Origin: Gammaproteobacteria bacterium
GTDB taxonomy: Bacteria; Pseudomonadota; Gammaproteobacteria; Steroidobacterales; Foliamicaceae
Direction of reading: 5' to 3'
Assembly: GCA_009838035.1 (NCBI GenBank)
Contig: VXSK01000017.1
Span: forward strand, 1 to 64,000
DNA: 64,000 nucleotides
The translations under genes and the position numbers were made by a program. The first letter of the stretch is position 1. Each line of letters opens with the position of its first letter. Under the pieces are notes generated by a model, which had not been told where the DNA came from, made no database searches, and saw only the letters and a list, made by a program, of their open reading frames with translations. This document shows, piece after piece, positions 48,703 through 59,219 of this stretch.

Positions 48703-49302
48703 GTGAACAGGGGCAAGGCGGCAACGGCCGGCGCTTCGCCTGCGTCCGGCCCCGCAATACTCGAGCGGATTGCGGACGGCGACCCGCTCGCCATGACCGA
48801 ACTCGTCGACCAGTACGGCGACCTGGTCTGGTCGCTGGCGCGGCGCTACTTCGGCGCCTCCCCGATCGCCCAGGAGTCGGTGCAGGAAGCCTTCCTGTCG
48901 CTTTGGTCCAGCGCGGGACGGTTCCGCCCCGATCGCGGCAGCGAACTGACCTTCGTGCTCACGGTTGCGCGCCGGAGGATCGTGGACCAGGTCCGGCACG
49001 AGGCCCGTTTTTCCGGCGGCGTGCCGCTGGTCGGCGACGAGGTGGACCAGAACAGCAGCGACCAGGCCCGGCTCGACGCGCAGCTCGAAATGACGCGGGT
49101 CGAACCGCTGCTGCGCGAACTGTCCGGGAACGAAAGGGAAATCCTTTCGCTGTCCCTTTACGAAGGCTATTCACATAGCGAGATCGCGAAACGCCTGAAT
49201 ATGCCCTTGGGAACCGTCAAGACGCGTATCCGCCGCAGCCTCATCCGTCTGCGGGCGGCGCTCAAGGTGGAGCGCGGGGAGGTTGACAGTGGCGCCCGCT
49301 GA
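48703..49302 (+). CDS. ECF-type RNA polymerase sigma factor
   Basis: The 199-residue sigma factor has region 2 (LVDQYGDLVWSLARRYFG to AFLSLWSSAGRFRPD, and TFVLTVARRRIVDQVRHE) and region 4 (LLRELSGNEREILSLSLYEGYSHSEIAKRLNMPLGTVKTRIRRSLIRLR). GTG 48703 is taken as start; TTG 48691 is possible. Its end overlaps the anti-sigma gene by 14 bases, which couples the two. Confidence 0.92.
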   Translation: MNRGKAATAGASPASGPAILERIADGDPLAMTELVDQYGDLVWSLARRYFGASPIAQESVQEAFLSLWSSAGRFRPDRGSELTFVLTVARRRIVDQVRHEARFSGGVPLVGDEVDQNSSDQARLDAQLEMTRVEPLLRELSGNEREILSLSLYEGYSHSEIAKRLNMPLGTVKTRIRRSLIRLRAALKVERGEVDSGAR

Positions 49303-50062
49303 CAGAATCCGCGAACTGCTCGCCGCCGAGGCTGCCGGGGAGCGGCTCGACGACGCGGAGTTCGGCGAGTTGCAGCAATTGCTCGGCGACATGCCGGCGG
49401 CGGAACGCATCCGCGAACGCGATGCCATGCACGAAGCCGCGGCCCTGGGGCAGGCCGCCTTACTGGCGGAGGACCGCGAGGCCTGGCGGCGCATGCCCGG
49501 GGACTTGCGCGAACGCTTGCTGGGCATGGCCCGCGCCCGGGCCGTGGACAGCGCCCCGCGGGCAGGACGGCCCAATTGGCCGGCCCGCTGGGGATGGGCC
49601 GCGGCCACGGCCATGGTTCTCGTCTGGATCGTCAGCACCGTGCTGCTTCCGCGTCAGCCGGCCGTGCCGGACAGCGTGTCGGTGCAGACGGCTCCGGACG
49701 TCGTCAGGCTGCCATGGCGCTCGGACATCAGCGGTTACGAGGAGGTGCGCGGCGAAATCGTCTGGAGCGATACGCTGCAGGCTGGCGAGATGCGATTCGC
49801 CGGGCTGCCGCCCAATGATCCCGAACTGCAGCAATACCAGTTGTGGATCGTGGACCCGGACCGCTATGAGCATCCGGTGGACGGCGGCGTGTTTGACGCC
49901 TCCGCCGATGGCGATATCGTTGTCCCCGTGGACGCGAAGCTGAACGTGGTTGAGCCGGTGGCCTTCGCCGTGACGCTGGAGCAGCGCGGCGGCGTGGTGG
50001 TGTCCGAAGGACCGCTGCTGCTGGTGGCCGCCGAAGGCCCGCGCCCGGGACAATCCCTTTGA
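49289..50062 (+). CDS. Anti-sigma factor, RskA-like
   Basis: The 257-residue protein has an N-terminal sigma-binding region without the usual zinc-finger H-C-C residues, one transmembrane helix (WGWAAATAMVLVWIVSTVLL, about residues 99-118) and a C-terminal RskA-type domain (LQQYQLWIVDPDRYEHPVDG to VVVSEGPLLLVAA). GTG 49289 is preferred because GGGGAGG lies six bases upstream; TTG 49283 has no spacing. It presumably holds the upstream sigma factor inactive at the membrane. Confidence 0.82.
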   Translation: MAPADRIRELLAAEAAGERLDDAEFGELQQLLGDMPAAERIRERDAMHEAAALGQAALLAEDREAWRRMPGDLRERLLGMARARAVDSAPRAGRPNWPARWGWAAATAMVLVWIVSTVLLPRQPAVPDSVSVQTAPDVVRLPWRSDISGYEEVRGEIVWSDTLQAGEMRFAGLPPNDPELQQYQLWIVDPDRYEHPVDGGVFDASADGDIVVPVDAKLNVVEPVAFAVTLEQRGGVVVSEGPLLLVAAEGPRPGQSL

Positions 50063-51036
50063 GGATTCTGCGCGGTATTTTTCTGGCGCTCGTCTGGACC
50101 GCCGGCGGGCTGGTCGCTCTCGCGCTGATCGGGTTTGGCGTCGCCGCCTGGACCTGGCGGGACATCCCGGCCGAGACGCTCGAAGCCCGCTACGGCACGC
50201 CGGCGTCGCAATTTGCCGAGATCGACGGGGCCCGCATCCACTACCGCGACGAGGGCCAGGGACCGGCGGTGGTGCTGATCCACGCCAACTTCGCCAGCCT
50301 GATCGGCTGGGACCCCTGGGTGGACGCGCTGAAGGACCGCTATCGCGTCGTTCGCTTCGACATGACCAGTCACGGCCTGTCCGGCGCCGACGCGACCGGC
50401 GACTACAGCCTTCCCCGCACGGTGGACCTGATGGAGCGGCTGCTGGATCGCCTGGGCGTGGAGCGCTGCGCGATCGTCGGAACTTCGCTGGGCGGCACCG
50501 TCGCCATTCACTACACGGTCCGCAACCCGGACAAGGTGGCCGGCCTGGGCCTGATTTCGCCCGGCTCGCTGGAGCCCGGCGTTCGCGGCCGGCAGGCGCC
50601 GCCGCGCATGTCGCCGGTTACGGCCCTGGTGCGCTGGATCACTCCCCGCGCGCTGCCGGAATTCATGCTCAAGGGCGGATTCAGCGATCCGCAACGGGTT
50701 TCGCCGGAACTGGTCGACCGCTGGCATGACCTGTGGCGGCTGGAAGGACAGCGGCCGGCGCAACTGGCACGTCTGCGTCAGTACATTTCCGGCAACATCG
50801 AGGAACTGATCGGGCAGGTGTCGGCGCCCGTCCTGATCCAATGGGGCGAGGACAATCCACAGGTGCACGTGGAACTGGCCGCCGAATTGGCCCGGCTGCT
50901 GACGAGCGCGCCTTCGATTGAGACTATCATTTATCCCGGCGTGGGGCACATGGCGATACAGGAAGCGCCGCGCGAAACCTCCGTTGACGCGCGCGCCTGG
51001 CTGGACCGCGTGCAGTTCGCCCCCACCGCCGGTTAA
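50059..51036 (+). CDS. Membrane-anchored alpha/beta hydrolase
   Basis: The 325-residue protein has an N-terminal membrane helix (IFLALVWTAGGLVALALIGFG) and an alpha/beta-hydrolase fold: VVLIHANFASLIGWDPWVDAL, nucleophile elbow VGTSLGGTVA with the catalytic Ser, and late IIYPGVGHMAIQEAP with the catalytic His. It starts with TTG overlapping the anti-sigma stop, so it belongs to the sigma operon and may be a target of it. The substrate is unknown. Confidence 0.85.
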   Translation: MRILRGIFLALVWTAGGLVALALIGFGVAAWTWRDIPAETLEARYGTPASQFAEIDGARIHYRDEGQGPAVVLIHANFASLIGWDPWVDALKDRYRVVRFDMTSHGLSGADATGDYSLPRTVDLMERLLDRLGVERCAIVGTSLGGTVAIHYTVRNPDKVAGLGLISPGSLEPGVRGRQAPPRMSPVTALVRWITPRALPEFMLKGGFSDPQRVSPELVDRWHDLWRLEGQRPAQLARLRQYISGNIEELIGQVSAPVLIQWGEDNPQVHVELAAELARLLTSAPSIETIIYPGVGHMAIQEAPRETSVDARAWLDRVQFAPTAG

Positions 51037-51062
51037 TTTCGCGCACAGCGGGAGTTGCAACG

Positions 51063-52586
51063 ATGAAAAAACTGCTGAAGGTGCTGGTCGTGGCCGTCAT
51101 CGCGGTCTTCACGCTCGCGGTGGCCGGCTTCGGCGCGTTTCAGTACATGAACCGCACTCCGCCGCAGCTGGCGGAGCCGAACTATTTCGCGTACTACAAG
51201 GACCAGGACACGGTGCCCGAGGGCCGCGTGGGGATCTTCATTTCGCACCTCATCCAGCCGGAGGAGCTGCGTTTCGAGGACTACTACGTGCTGTCGCAAA
51301 AAAGCCTGCAGTACATCCCCTGGCCGATCCGCAACTTCGCCGGGACCGATCGGGGCGTGGTGCTCATGGATGCCGAGCGCTACTACGAATTCGAGGAATT
51401 CACTCCCACCCGGCTGATCGATCACATGGGGCGCGATACGGATTTCGACGGCGTACCGTACGCGGACAAGTACCTGACCGGCGAAGTCGTCTGGTCGCCG
51501 CCCTCCACCGCAACCTACATGTCTCAGGGGTTCTTCCTGCTTCCCGGCCGCAAGGCCGGCATGCCCACTTCCGCGGCCAGGCTGATCACCAAGTGCCGGG
51601 TGTTTTACTACGCACCCGGCAAGGGTTTCATGGACGGCCGGATACCCCACGAGGAAGGCAGCCGCCTCCTCGCCGAGGACGCGATGCAGCGGGTGCATGA
51701 AAAGTACGGCGACATTCCCTGGGCTTGGGTGACCGCCGAACACTTCGGCATGGCGCGCCAGGCCATGTACGAGCTGCTGGACACCGGGGTGGACACGGTA
51801 TTGCTGGCCATACCGCGGCCGGTCTATTCGCACCACGAGGAATTCAACAGCAGCGTCAAGCACGCCATGCACTACATCCACGAGTGGGAGGAGCGCAACG
51901 ACAAGCACATCAAGGTGATCATCACTCCGCAACTCGGCGACATCCCGGTCATCCGCACCGCCTACATCAACATGCTGAGGGACCGGCTGGACACGTTTTC
52001 GCCCGCGGATTCCGTAAATGTTGTGATATCGAGCCATGGAATGCCCTGGGACAACGTTCCGCACGAGGCCTGGCTGGAACTGGGGCCGCCGTATCTCAAG
52101 GCGATTAAGGACGATGTCCGCGAAGTGCTGGACAGTTACGGCTTTTCCCGCAGCGAAGTGGTGGTGAGCCAGGAGAATTTCGCCGATCCGCTCAACGATC
52201 CCGACGACGACTACCTGTCCACCAACGAGGCTTACTGGAACGGCATCAACGCCGGCTACGACTACGTCGTGAACCTGCCCGTGTCGTTCTTCGCCGAGAA
52301 CACCGACACCGCCTTCGGCCACGCGATGGTCAATTACGAGGGATTCGACGAGTACAGCCGCTACGATCCCATCGACTATCCCGACTGGAACGAGCCCCTG
52401 GTGCGCGAGTTCGTGCAGGACGGGACGCGGGTCATCTACAACGGCACGCCGGTGGGCCGCTACGGCGAACCGATCGTCGAGGCGTTTTTCCAGGCCATGG
52501 ATATGATCCTGTCGCAGCATGAGGCCGATCCGGCCGGCGACGCACCAGCGATTCGGGCCGCCGGCGCCCAGCCCGGCGCTCAATGA
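51063..52586 (+). CDS. Membrane-anchored chelatase-like protein
   Basis: The 507-residue protein has one N-terminal membrane segment (LLKVLVVAVIAVFTLAVAGFG) followed by a large periplasmic part. VVISSHGMPWDN around H325 resembles the S-x-HG-x-P motif of ferrochelatase, and the earlier DTVLLAIPRPVYSHHEEF resembles the position of the ferrochelatase PQYS segment. I infer a chelatase-fold protein with a metal or tetrapyrrole ligand. The size exceeds ferrochelatase (about 340), with extra segments at both ends. It overlaps the adaptor gene by four bases, tying it to the exporter downstream. Confidence 0.5.
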   Translation: MKKLLKVLVVAVIAVFTLAVAGFGAFQYMNRTPPQLAEPNYFAYYKDQDTVPEGRVGIFISHLIQPEELRFEDYYVLSQKSLQYIPWPIRNFAGTDRGVVLMDAERYYEFEEFTPTRLIDHMGRDTDFDGVPYADKYLTGEVVWSPPSTATYMSQGFFLLPGRKAGMPTSAARLITKCRVFYYAPGKGFMDGRIPHEEGSRLLAEDAMQRVHEKYGDIPWAWVTAEHFGMARQAMYELLDTGVDTVLLAIPRPVYSHHEEFNSSVKHAMHYIHEWEERNDKHIKVIITPQLGDIPVIRTAYINMLRDRLDTFSPADSVNVVISSHGMPWDNVPHEAWLELGPPYLKAIKDDVREVLDSYGFSRSEVVVSQENFADPLNDPDDDYLSTNEAYWNGINAGYDYVVNLPVSFFAENTDTAFGHAMVNYEGFDEYSRYDPIDYPDWNEPLVREFVQDGTRVIYNGTPVGRYGEPIVEAFFQAMDMILSQHEADPAGDAPAIRAAGAQPGAQ

Positions 52587-53818
52587 GCGAGCCCGGCGAC
52601 CGCCCAAGCCTCGAGGGGCTGCGCATTCCGCGGGATGAGCAGCCCCCGGAAAGCCGCCTGAAGCGATTCCTGTGGCCGTCCATCGGCACGGTCTGCGTGG
52701 TCGGCGTGCTTGCGCTGCTGGCCGCCTGGTTCTGGCCCGACTCGGCGACGGCCGTGCGGGTCGAAACGGTGAGTTCGTCGTCGGCCGGCGCTGCCGCCAG
52801 CGTGCTGGACGCCAGCGGCTACGTGACCGCACGGCGCGCCGCCACCGTTTCTTCCCAGCGCACCGGAAGAATCCGCAGGGTGCTCGTGGAGGAAGGCATG
52901 ACCGTCGACGAGGGTCAGGTAGTGGCCGAGCTGGACGACGCGGCGGAACTCGCGCAGCTGCGCCTGGCCGAAGCGCAACTGACCTCGGCGCGCAGCGCCC
53001 TGGGCGAGACCCGCGCCGAGCTGCACGAAGCCGAACTGTCCTTCGCCCGGCTGTCGGAGCTGCACGACCGGGGACTGGCCAGCGAAGCCGAAATGGACGC
53101 CGCCACGGCCGCCCGCGACCGGCTGAGCGCCCGACTTGAGTCGAACGACGCGGCCGTGACGGTCGCGGAGCGCGCGGTGGCGGTGCAGCGGCAGGCGCAC
53201 AGCGAAACGGTCATACGCGCACCCTTTGCCGGCGTGGTCATCGACAAGAACGCACAGCCCGGCGAAATGGTTTCGCCGGTTTCCGCGGGCGGCGGATTCA
53301 CCCGCACGGGCATCTGCACGCTGGTGGACATGGAATCGCTGGAAATCGAGGTGGACGTGAACGAGGCCTACCTGCAGCGCGTGCGTCCCGGAGGCGCGGT
53401 GACGGCGCGACTGGACGCCTATCCTTCCTGGCGCATTCCCGCGGAGGTGATCGCGATCGTGCCGGCGGCCAACCGCGAGAAGGCCACGGTCCGGGTGCGG
53501 GTGGGCATTCTCCAGCGGGACCCTCGCATTCTTCCGGACATGGGCGCAAAGGTATCGTTCATCGAGGCGGGACAACCAGCGCCGGCAGCCGTGGCCGGCC
53601 CGGACCGGCTGAGCATCGCCTCGTCGGCCCTGCAGGGACAGGCGGACGATCACTGGGTTTACGTGGCGGAAGACGGACGGGCCGTGCGCCGCAGCGTCGC
53701 GGCGGGCGAGCGCGACGGCCGGAGAGTGGTGGTTCTTTCCGGACTGTCGCCGGGCGACAGGGTCATCCTCGATCCGCCCGCGGGGCTATCCGACGGAGCG
53801 GAAATTCAATATCCTTGA
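52583..53818 (+). CDS. MacA-like efflux periplasmic adaptor (HlyD/MFP family)
   Basis: The 411-residue protein has one N-terminal membrane segment (WPSIGTVCVVGVLALLAAWF), a lipoyl-like region (SSQRTGRIRRVLVEEGMTVDEGQVVAELD), a long coiled-coil hairpin (QLRLAEAQLTSARS to AVAVQRQAHSE), and a beta barrel with membrane-proximal domain. It links an inner-membrane pump to the outside. It is followed by the matching ATPase and two permeases, so the system is complete. Confidence 0.92.
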   Translation: MSEPGDRPSLEGLRIPRDEQPPESRLKRFLWPSIGTVCVVGVLALLAAWFWPDSATAVRVETVSSSSAGAAASVLDASGYVTARRAATVSSQRTGRIRRVLVEEGMTVDEGQVVAELDDAAELAQLRLAEAQLTSARSALGETRAELHEAELSFARLSELHDRGLASEAEMDAATAARDRLSARLESNDAAVTVAERAVAVQRQAHSETVIRAPFAGVVIDKNAQPGEMVSPVSAGGGFTRTGICTLVDMESLEIEVDVNEAYLQRVRPGGAVTARLDAYPSWRIPAEVIAIVPAANREKATVRVRVGILQRDPRILPDMGAKVSFIEAGQPAPAAVAGPDRLSIASSALQGQADDHWVYVAEDGRAVRRSVAAGERDGRRVVVLSGLSPGDRVILDPPAGLSDGAEIQYP

Positions 53819-53846
53819 CCCGGCACCGAATACGAGAGCGCGATTC

Positions 53847-54541
<695 letters not shown>

Positions 54542-54542
<1 letters not shown>

Positions 54543-55702
54543 TGAACCGCTTCACGCTGATCTGGCGCAACCTGTGGCGCAAGCCCATCCGCACCGTGTT
54601 CACGATGCTGGCGGTGCTCGTGGTGTTCTTTCTCTTTACCCTGCTTGAGGGCCTGCGGATCGCGTTCTCGCTGAGCGATGTCGGCGTCGAAGCGCAGGAG
54701 CGGCTGCTGACCTCGCACAAGGTTTCGCTGATCATGATGCTGCCCGTGGCCTACCAGTCGCGGATCGCGCGTCTGCCCGGCGTCGACGCGGTGTCCCACG
54801 GAACCTGGTTCGGCGCCCGCTACCAGGACAATCCCGAATTCGCCCAGTACCCGGTCGTGGCCGAGGAATACCTGGCGCTCAATCCCGAAATCAAGCTGGA
54901 CGAGGAACAGAGGCAGGCCTGGCTGGCCAATCGGGGCGGAGCCATCGTGGGCCGGCCGGTGGCCACGCAGTACGGCTGGGAAATCGGCGACCTCGTTCCG
55001 CTGAGGTCCAGCATATGGACGCGAAACAACGGCAGCGACGTCTGGGAATTCGAAATCGAAGGCATATTCGACGACACCGACGCCGGCATGAATGCAGGTG
55101 TGGTGCTGTTCCATTACGACTATTTCGACGAGGCACGGGCCTTCGGCAAGGGCACCGTCGGCTGGTACGTTTCCAAGGGTAACGGCTCGATGCCGATCGA
55201 GGACCTGATGGCCTCGATCGACGCGGAATTCGAGAATTCGCCGGCCGAGACCAAGACCAACACCGAGGCGGCCTTCGCCCAGGCATACGCGCAGCAGTTC
55301 GGCAACATCGGCCTGATCGTGACGCTGATCCTGGCGGCGGTCGTGTTCATGATCCTGCTCGTGACCGGCCACACGATGGCGCAGTCGGTGCGCGAGCGGA
55401 TTCACGAAATGGGCGTGCTCAAGACGCTGGGCTTCACCTCCGGGAGCATCTTCCGGCTGACGGTCCTGGAGGGCCTGCTGCTGGTTCTGCCCGTGGGCAT
55501 CCTGGCAATGGCGCTGGGATGGGGCGCCCTCACGGTCGTGGCCGGGATCATGGGCGCCGTGTTCCCTGCCGGCCTGCAAATCGGCACATTTTCCATAACG
55601 CTGGGCCTGGCGCTGATGCTGGCGATCAGCCTGGGATCCGTGCTTCCGCCGGTCATCCGGGCGCTCCGGCTGGACATCGTGGCGCTGTTGCGCACCACGT
55701 AG
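54542..55702 (+). CDS. FtsX-like ABC permease 1
   Basis: The 386-residue permease has one N-terminal helix (RTVFTMLAVLVVFFLFTLL), a large periplasmic domain, and three C-terminal helices around MGVLKTLGFTSGSIFRLTVLEG, the conserved FtsX motif. With the second permease it probably forms a heterodimer, unlike the homodimeric MacB. The longer frame from 54350 lies over the ATPase gene. Confidence 0.92.
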
Positions 55703-55706
55703 TGCC

Positions 55707-56897
55707 GTGTTCGGCTGGCTGACGCAGACGGCGGCCCTCTCGGCCCTGAACCTCCGCAGCCTGCCGCGCAGGCCCGGCACGGCCGCGGTGGCCATGTCCG
55801 GTATCGCCGCGCTGACCGGCGTGTTCGCGGGCGTTCTGTCCATGGCGTCGGGATTCGAGAAGACCATGGAAGGGACCGGTCAGGAAGACGTGGCCCTGGT
55901 CCTGCGCAGTGGCTCGACCGCGGAACTCAACAGCCGCTTCTCCGGAGAGCAGGCGGACGTGATTCGTTACGCCCCGGGCATCTCCAGGGACGCGGAGGGA
56001 GAACCCGAGGTTTCCGCGGAACTGTTCTGGATCGTCAATGCCGTGGGCAAGTCGTCCGGGACGGAGGCCAACATCGCGCTGCGCGGCATACAGCCCCCCG
56101 GCTATGCGCTGCGCAAGGACTATCGGCTGACGGAGGGTTCGGAATTCACTCCGGGACGGTTTGAACTGATCGTCGGCCGCGGCGCGCGCAACCAGTTCGT
56201 GGGCCTGGAGCCCGGGCAGACCATCCGATTCGGGAAGACCGAATGGCTCGTGACCGGAGTGTTCGAGACCGGCGGCTCCGTTTTCGAATCCGAACTCTGG
56301 TGCGACGTCAACGTGCTCCAGTCGGCATATCAGCTCGGCAACGGCTTTCAGGTGGTGCGCGCCCGCGTGGACGGCGCGGAAGGACGTACGCGACTGGAGG
56401 AGGCGCTGGGCGATGATCAGCGGCTGGCCGTCGACGTCTGGAGCGAGAAGCAGTTCTACTCCGAGCAGGCCGAGGACACGGCCTCGCTGATCCGCTGGAT
56501 CGCAGTTCCGGTTTCGGTGCTGATGGCAATCGGCGCCGTGTTTGCCGCACTGAACGCCATGTATGCATCCATTTCCGCCCGGGCGCGCGAGCTGGCCACG
56601 CTGCGGGCGGTCGGCTTCGGTTCCTTTCCCACCGCCCTGGCGACCCTGCTGGAGTCGGTGGTGCTGGCGTTTCTCGGGGGCGTGCTCGGCTGCGCCATCG
56701 CCTGGTTCGCCCTGAACGGCTTTCAGGCGTCCACCCTGGCCGCCAGTTTCAGCCAGGTCGTGTTCAATTTCGCCGTTACGCCGGACCTCCTCGGACAGGG
56801 AATCGCGGCGGCCCTGATAGTGGGCCTGGTGGGCGGGTTCTTTCCCGCCGTGCGGGCGGCGACCACGCAGGTCACCGCGGCCCTGCGCGAGCTCTAG
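55707..56897 (+). CDS. FtsX-like ABC permease 2
   Basis: The 396-residue permease has the same layout: N-terminal helix region (TAAVAMSGIAALTGVFAGVL), periplasmic MacB-type domain, and C-terminal helices with RARELATLRAVGFGSFPTALATLLE. GTG start four bases after permease 1. It is the last gene of the exporter unit. Confidence 0.92.
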   Translation: MFGWLTQTAALSALNLRSLPRRPGTAAVAMSGIAALTGVFAGVLSMASGFEKTMEGTGQEDVALVLRSGSTAELNSRFSGEQADVIRYAPGISRDAEGEPEVSAELFWIVNAVGKSSGTEANIALRGIQPPGYALRKDYRLTEGSEFTPGRFELIVGRGARNQFVGLEPGQTIRFGKTEWLVTGVFETGGSVFESELWCDVNVLQSAYQLGNGFQVVRARVDGAEGRTRLEEALGDDQRLAVDVWSEKQFYSEQAEDTASLIRWIAVPVSVLMAIGAVFAALNAMYASISARARELATLRAVGFGSFPTALATLLESVVLAFLGGVLGCAIAWFALNGFQASTLAASFSQVVFNFAVTPDLLGQGIAAALIVGLVGGFFPAVRAATTQVTAALREL

Positions 56898-56965
56898 CGC
56901 CGTGTCCCGCCCGCGTCGCCGCCCGACACCCGTGTCGCGGCGCGGTGCGCCGCCGGGCTGATCCG

Positions 56966-57427
56966 ATGCGGGCGGGCCGCATGATCCGGGGAATCGCAAC
57001 GGCCATCGGCGCCGTTGTTCTGCTGGCCGTCGCCACGGCGGACGAACAAGGCATGATCGATTACCGCAAGGACGTCATGCTGAGCATGGCGGCGCACCTG
57101 ACGGCGCTGACGGAGTTGCTGGCCGGCAACCTGGAAGTGAATGAACGTCACGTCGAAACCCAGGCCACCTCGCTCGGACTCAACGCGCAACTGGTCAGTT
57201 CGTTGTTTCCGCCGGGATCCGACGAAGGCGACACATCGGCCCTGCCGGGCATCTGGCAAAGGCCCGAACAGTTTCTGAACCGGGCCGAGGCGGCCGAGCG
57301 CGAGGGGCGTAACCTGGTTGCCGCGGCCGGGTCCGGAGACCGTGAGTTCATGGTGCAGTCGCTGAAGCGGCTGGCCGACGCCTGCCGGGACTGCCACCGC
57401 GATTTCCGGCACGAGGAAGAGGACTAG
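56966..57427 (+). CDS. Cytochrome c' family protein
   Basis: The 153-residue exported protein has a signal (IRGIATAIGAVVLLAVATA), a four-helix-bundle-like body starting IDYRKDVMLSMAAHLTAL, and the haem-binding C140-R-D-C143-H144 near the C-terminus, as in cytochromes c'. Start alternatives are ATG 56981 and GTG 56945. Such proteins bind NO or serve as periplasmic redox carriers; the role here is unknown. Confidence 0.85.
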   Translation: MRAGRMIRGIATAIGAVVLLAVATADEQGMIDYRKDVMLSMAAHLTALTELLAGNLEVNERHVETQATSLGLNAQLVSSLFPPGSDEGDTSALPGIWQRPEQFLNRAEAAEREGRNLVAAAGSGDREFMVQSLKRLADACRDCHRDFRHEEED

Positions 57428-57476
57428 CTGCTCGACACGGCGCCGGCCTCGCGGGACAGATACAATTTCTGTTCTC

Positions 57477-59219
57477 ATGAACCTGCGCGAAACTTCCCTT
57501 GGCCTGCTTGCCGCCCTGGCGGCGGCGGCCGGTGCGATTTCGGGATGCGGCGGAGAGGCGCCGGAGGAGGAGCCGGTGGCCATTGCCGAACCCGGGTGGG
57601 AACGATTCACCGGGGAATTCATCGACGACCTGTACGCCGCCGAGCCGACGCGCGCCGTGTGGGCCGGCCGCCACGAATTCGACGGGCAGCTTCCGGACAT
57701 GAGCGCGCGGGCGATTCGCGAGCGCGGCGACATGCTGCGGCAGTACGTCCGAAGGGCGCAGGAGGAGTTTCCCTCGGAATCCCTGAGTCCGGAACAGGAC
57801 CTTGAGCGCAGTCATCTCCTTGCCTCCATCGAGAGCATGCTGTTCAGCGTGGAGGTGGCGGAGTATCACCTGCGCAACCCGGCCTGGTACGCGGGGCGCC
57901 TGAGCCCCAGCGTCTACGTATCGCGCGAATACGCACGCAAGGACGAGCGGCTCGCGGCACTGACCGCCCACCTGCAGAAAATCCCGGCTTATCTGGAGCA
58001 GATGCGCGGCGCGCTCGAGCCGCCTTTTGCGCGGCCGTTCGTTCGCACCGCTCTGGTCAACTTCGGCGGACTGGCGTCGCATCTCGAGGGCGACGCGCCC
58101 GGCCTGTTCGCCGATGTCGAGGACGAGGACCTCCAGGCGGCGTTTGCCGAAGCGCTGGCACCCGCCGTGCAGGCCCTGCGTGAAGTCGAGACCTGGCTGG
58201 AGCTGCGCCTCGAGGATGCGAGCGGCGACTTCGCCCTCGGCGAAGAACGCTACCGGGAACTGCTCTGGCGCCGTTACCGGATCGACCTGGACTGGAAGAC
58301 GCTGAAGGGCGTGGCGCAGGCTGACCTGGCGCGCAATCTGGAGCTCCTGCGATCGACCTGCAAGCTGGTCGATCCGGAAATCACGATTGCCGAATGCGCC
58401 GCCATGGTGCGCGACGACAAACCCGAACAGGGCGCCGTGGCCCGCGCCAACGAACAGTTGCCGGAGCTGAAGGAGTTCCTGGTCCAAGCGGACATCGTCG
58501 GCATTCCCAGCGACGAGACCGCCTTCGTGGCGGAGGCGCCCGCCTACCGGCGCACCAATTCCGCCTACATCGAGATTCCCGGCGCCTACGAGGAAGGCCT
58601 GCCCGCCATCTACTACATCGCCGGCCCGGACCCGGAATGGCCGCCCGAAGTGCAGCGGCAGTACGTGCCCGGCGAAGCCGACCTGCTCAACACCTCGGTG
58701 CATGAAGTCTGGCCCGGGCATTTCCTGCATTCGCTCTATATCAAGCGCTCGGCCAACCGGATGGGCAAGATCTTCTGGAACGCCATGCTGAGCGAGGGCT
58801 GGGCCCACTACACCGAGGAGCTGATGCAGGAAGCGGGGCTGGGCGAAGGAAAGCCGCTGCTCAGGGTGGGTCAGATCCTCGACGCGCTGATGCGCGACGT
58901 GCGCTTCCTGTCATCCATCGGATTGCACGTGGAGGGTATGGACGTCGAGACCTCGCAGCGGATGTTCGCGGAACTGGCCTACCTGGACCCGGGCAACGCG
59001 CAGCAGCAGGCGCTCAGGGGCACCTACGATCCCGACTACTTCGTCTACACGCTGGGCAAGCTCATCATCGTGAAGATGCGCGAGGACTGGACCGCGGACC
59101 GCGGCGGGCGCGCGGCCTGGAAGGAGTTTCACGAGCAACTGCTGTCGCTCGGCAACGCGCCGCTGCCGGCGCTGCGCGAAGCGATGATGGGCTCCGACGA
59201 CCCCGGCTCCCTCCTCTGA
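57477..59219 (+). CDS. DUF885 family lipoprotein
   Basis: The 580-residue protein begins with a lipobox (AGAISGCGG) and is mainly the DUF885 domain. H409-E-V-W-P-G-H415 corresponds to the family's zinc-metallopeptidase-like HExxPGH motif, with SEGWAHYTEELMQEAG downstream supplying a probable third ligand. LYAAEPTRAVWAGRHEFDGQLP near the N-terminus is also typical. A periplasmic peptidase is plausible, not shown. It abuts the converging hydrolase gene with no gap. Confidence 0.88.
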   Translation: MNLRETSLGLLAALAAAAGAISGCGGEAPEEEPVAIAEPGWERFTGEFIDDLYAAEPTRAVWAGRHEFDGQLPDMSARAIRERGDMLRQYVRRAQEEFPSESLSPEQDLERSHLLASIESMLFSVEVAEYHLRNPAWYAGRLSPSVYVSREYARKDERLAALTAHLQKIPAYLEQMRGALEPPFARPFVRTALVNFGGLASHLEGDAPGLFADVEDEDLQAAFAEALAPAVQALREVETWLELRLEDASGDFALGEERYRELLWRRYRIDLDWKTLKGVAQADLARNLELLRSTCKLVDPEITIAECAAMVRDDKPEQGAVARANEQLPELKEFLVQADIVGIPSDETAFVAEAPAYRRTNSAYIEIPGAYEEGLPAIYYIAGPDPEWPPEVQRQYVPGEADLLNTSVHEVWPGHFLHSLYIKRSANRMGKIFWNAMLSEGWAHYTEELMQEAGLGEGKPLLRVGQILDALMRDVRFLSSIGLHVEGMDVETSQRMFAELAYLDPGNAQQQALRGTYDPDYFVYTLGKLIIVKMREDWTADRGGRAAWKEFHEQLLSLGNAPLPALREAMMGSDDPGSLL

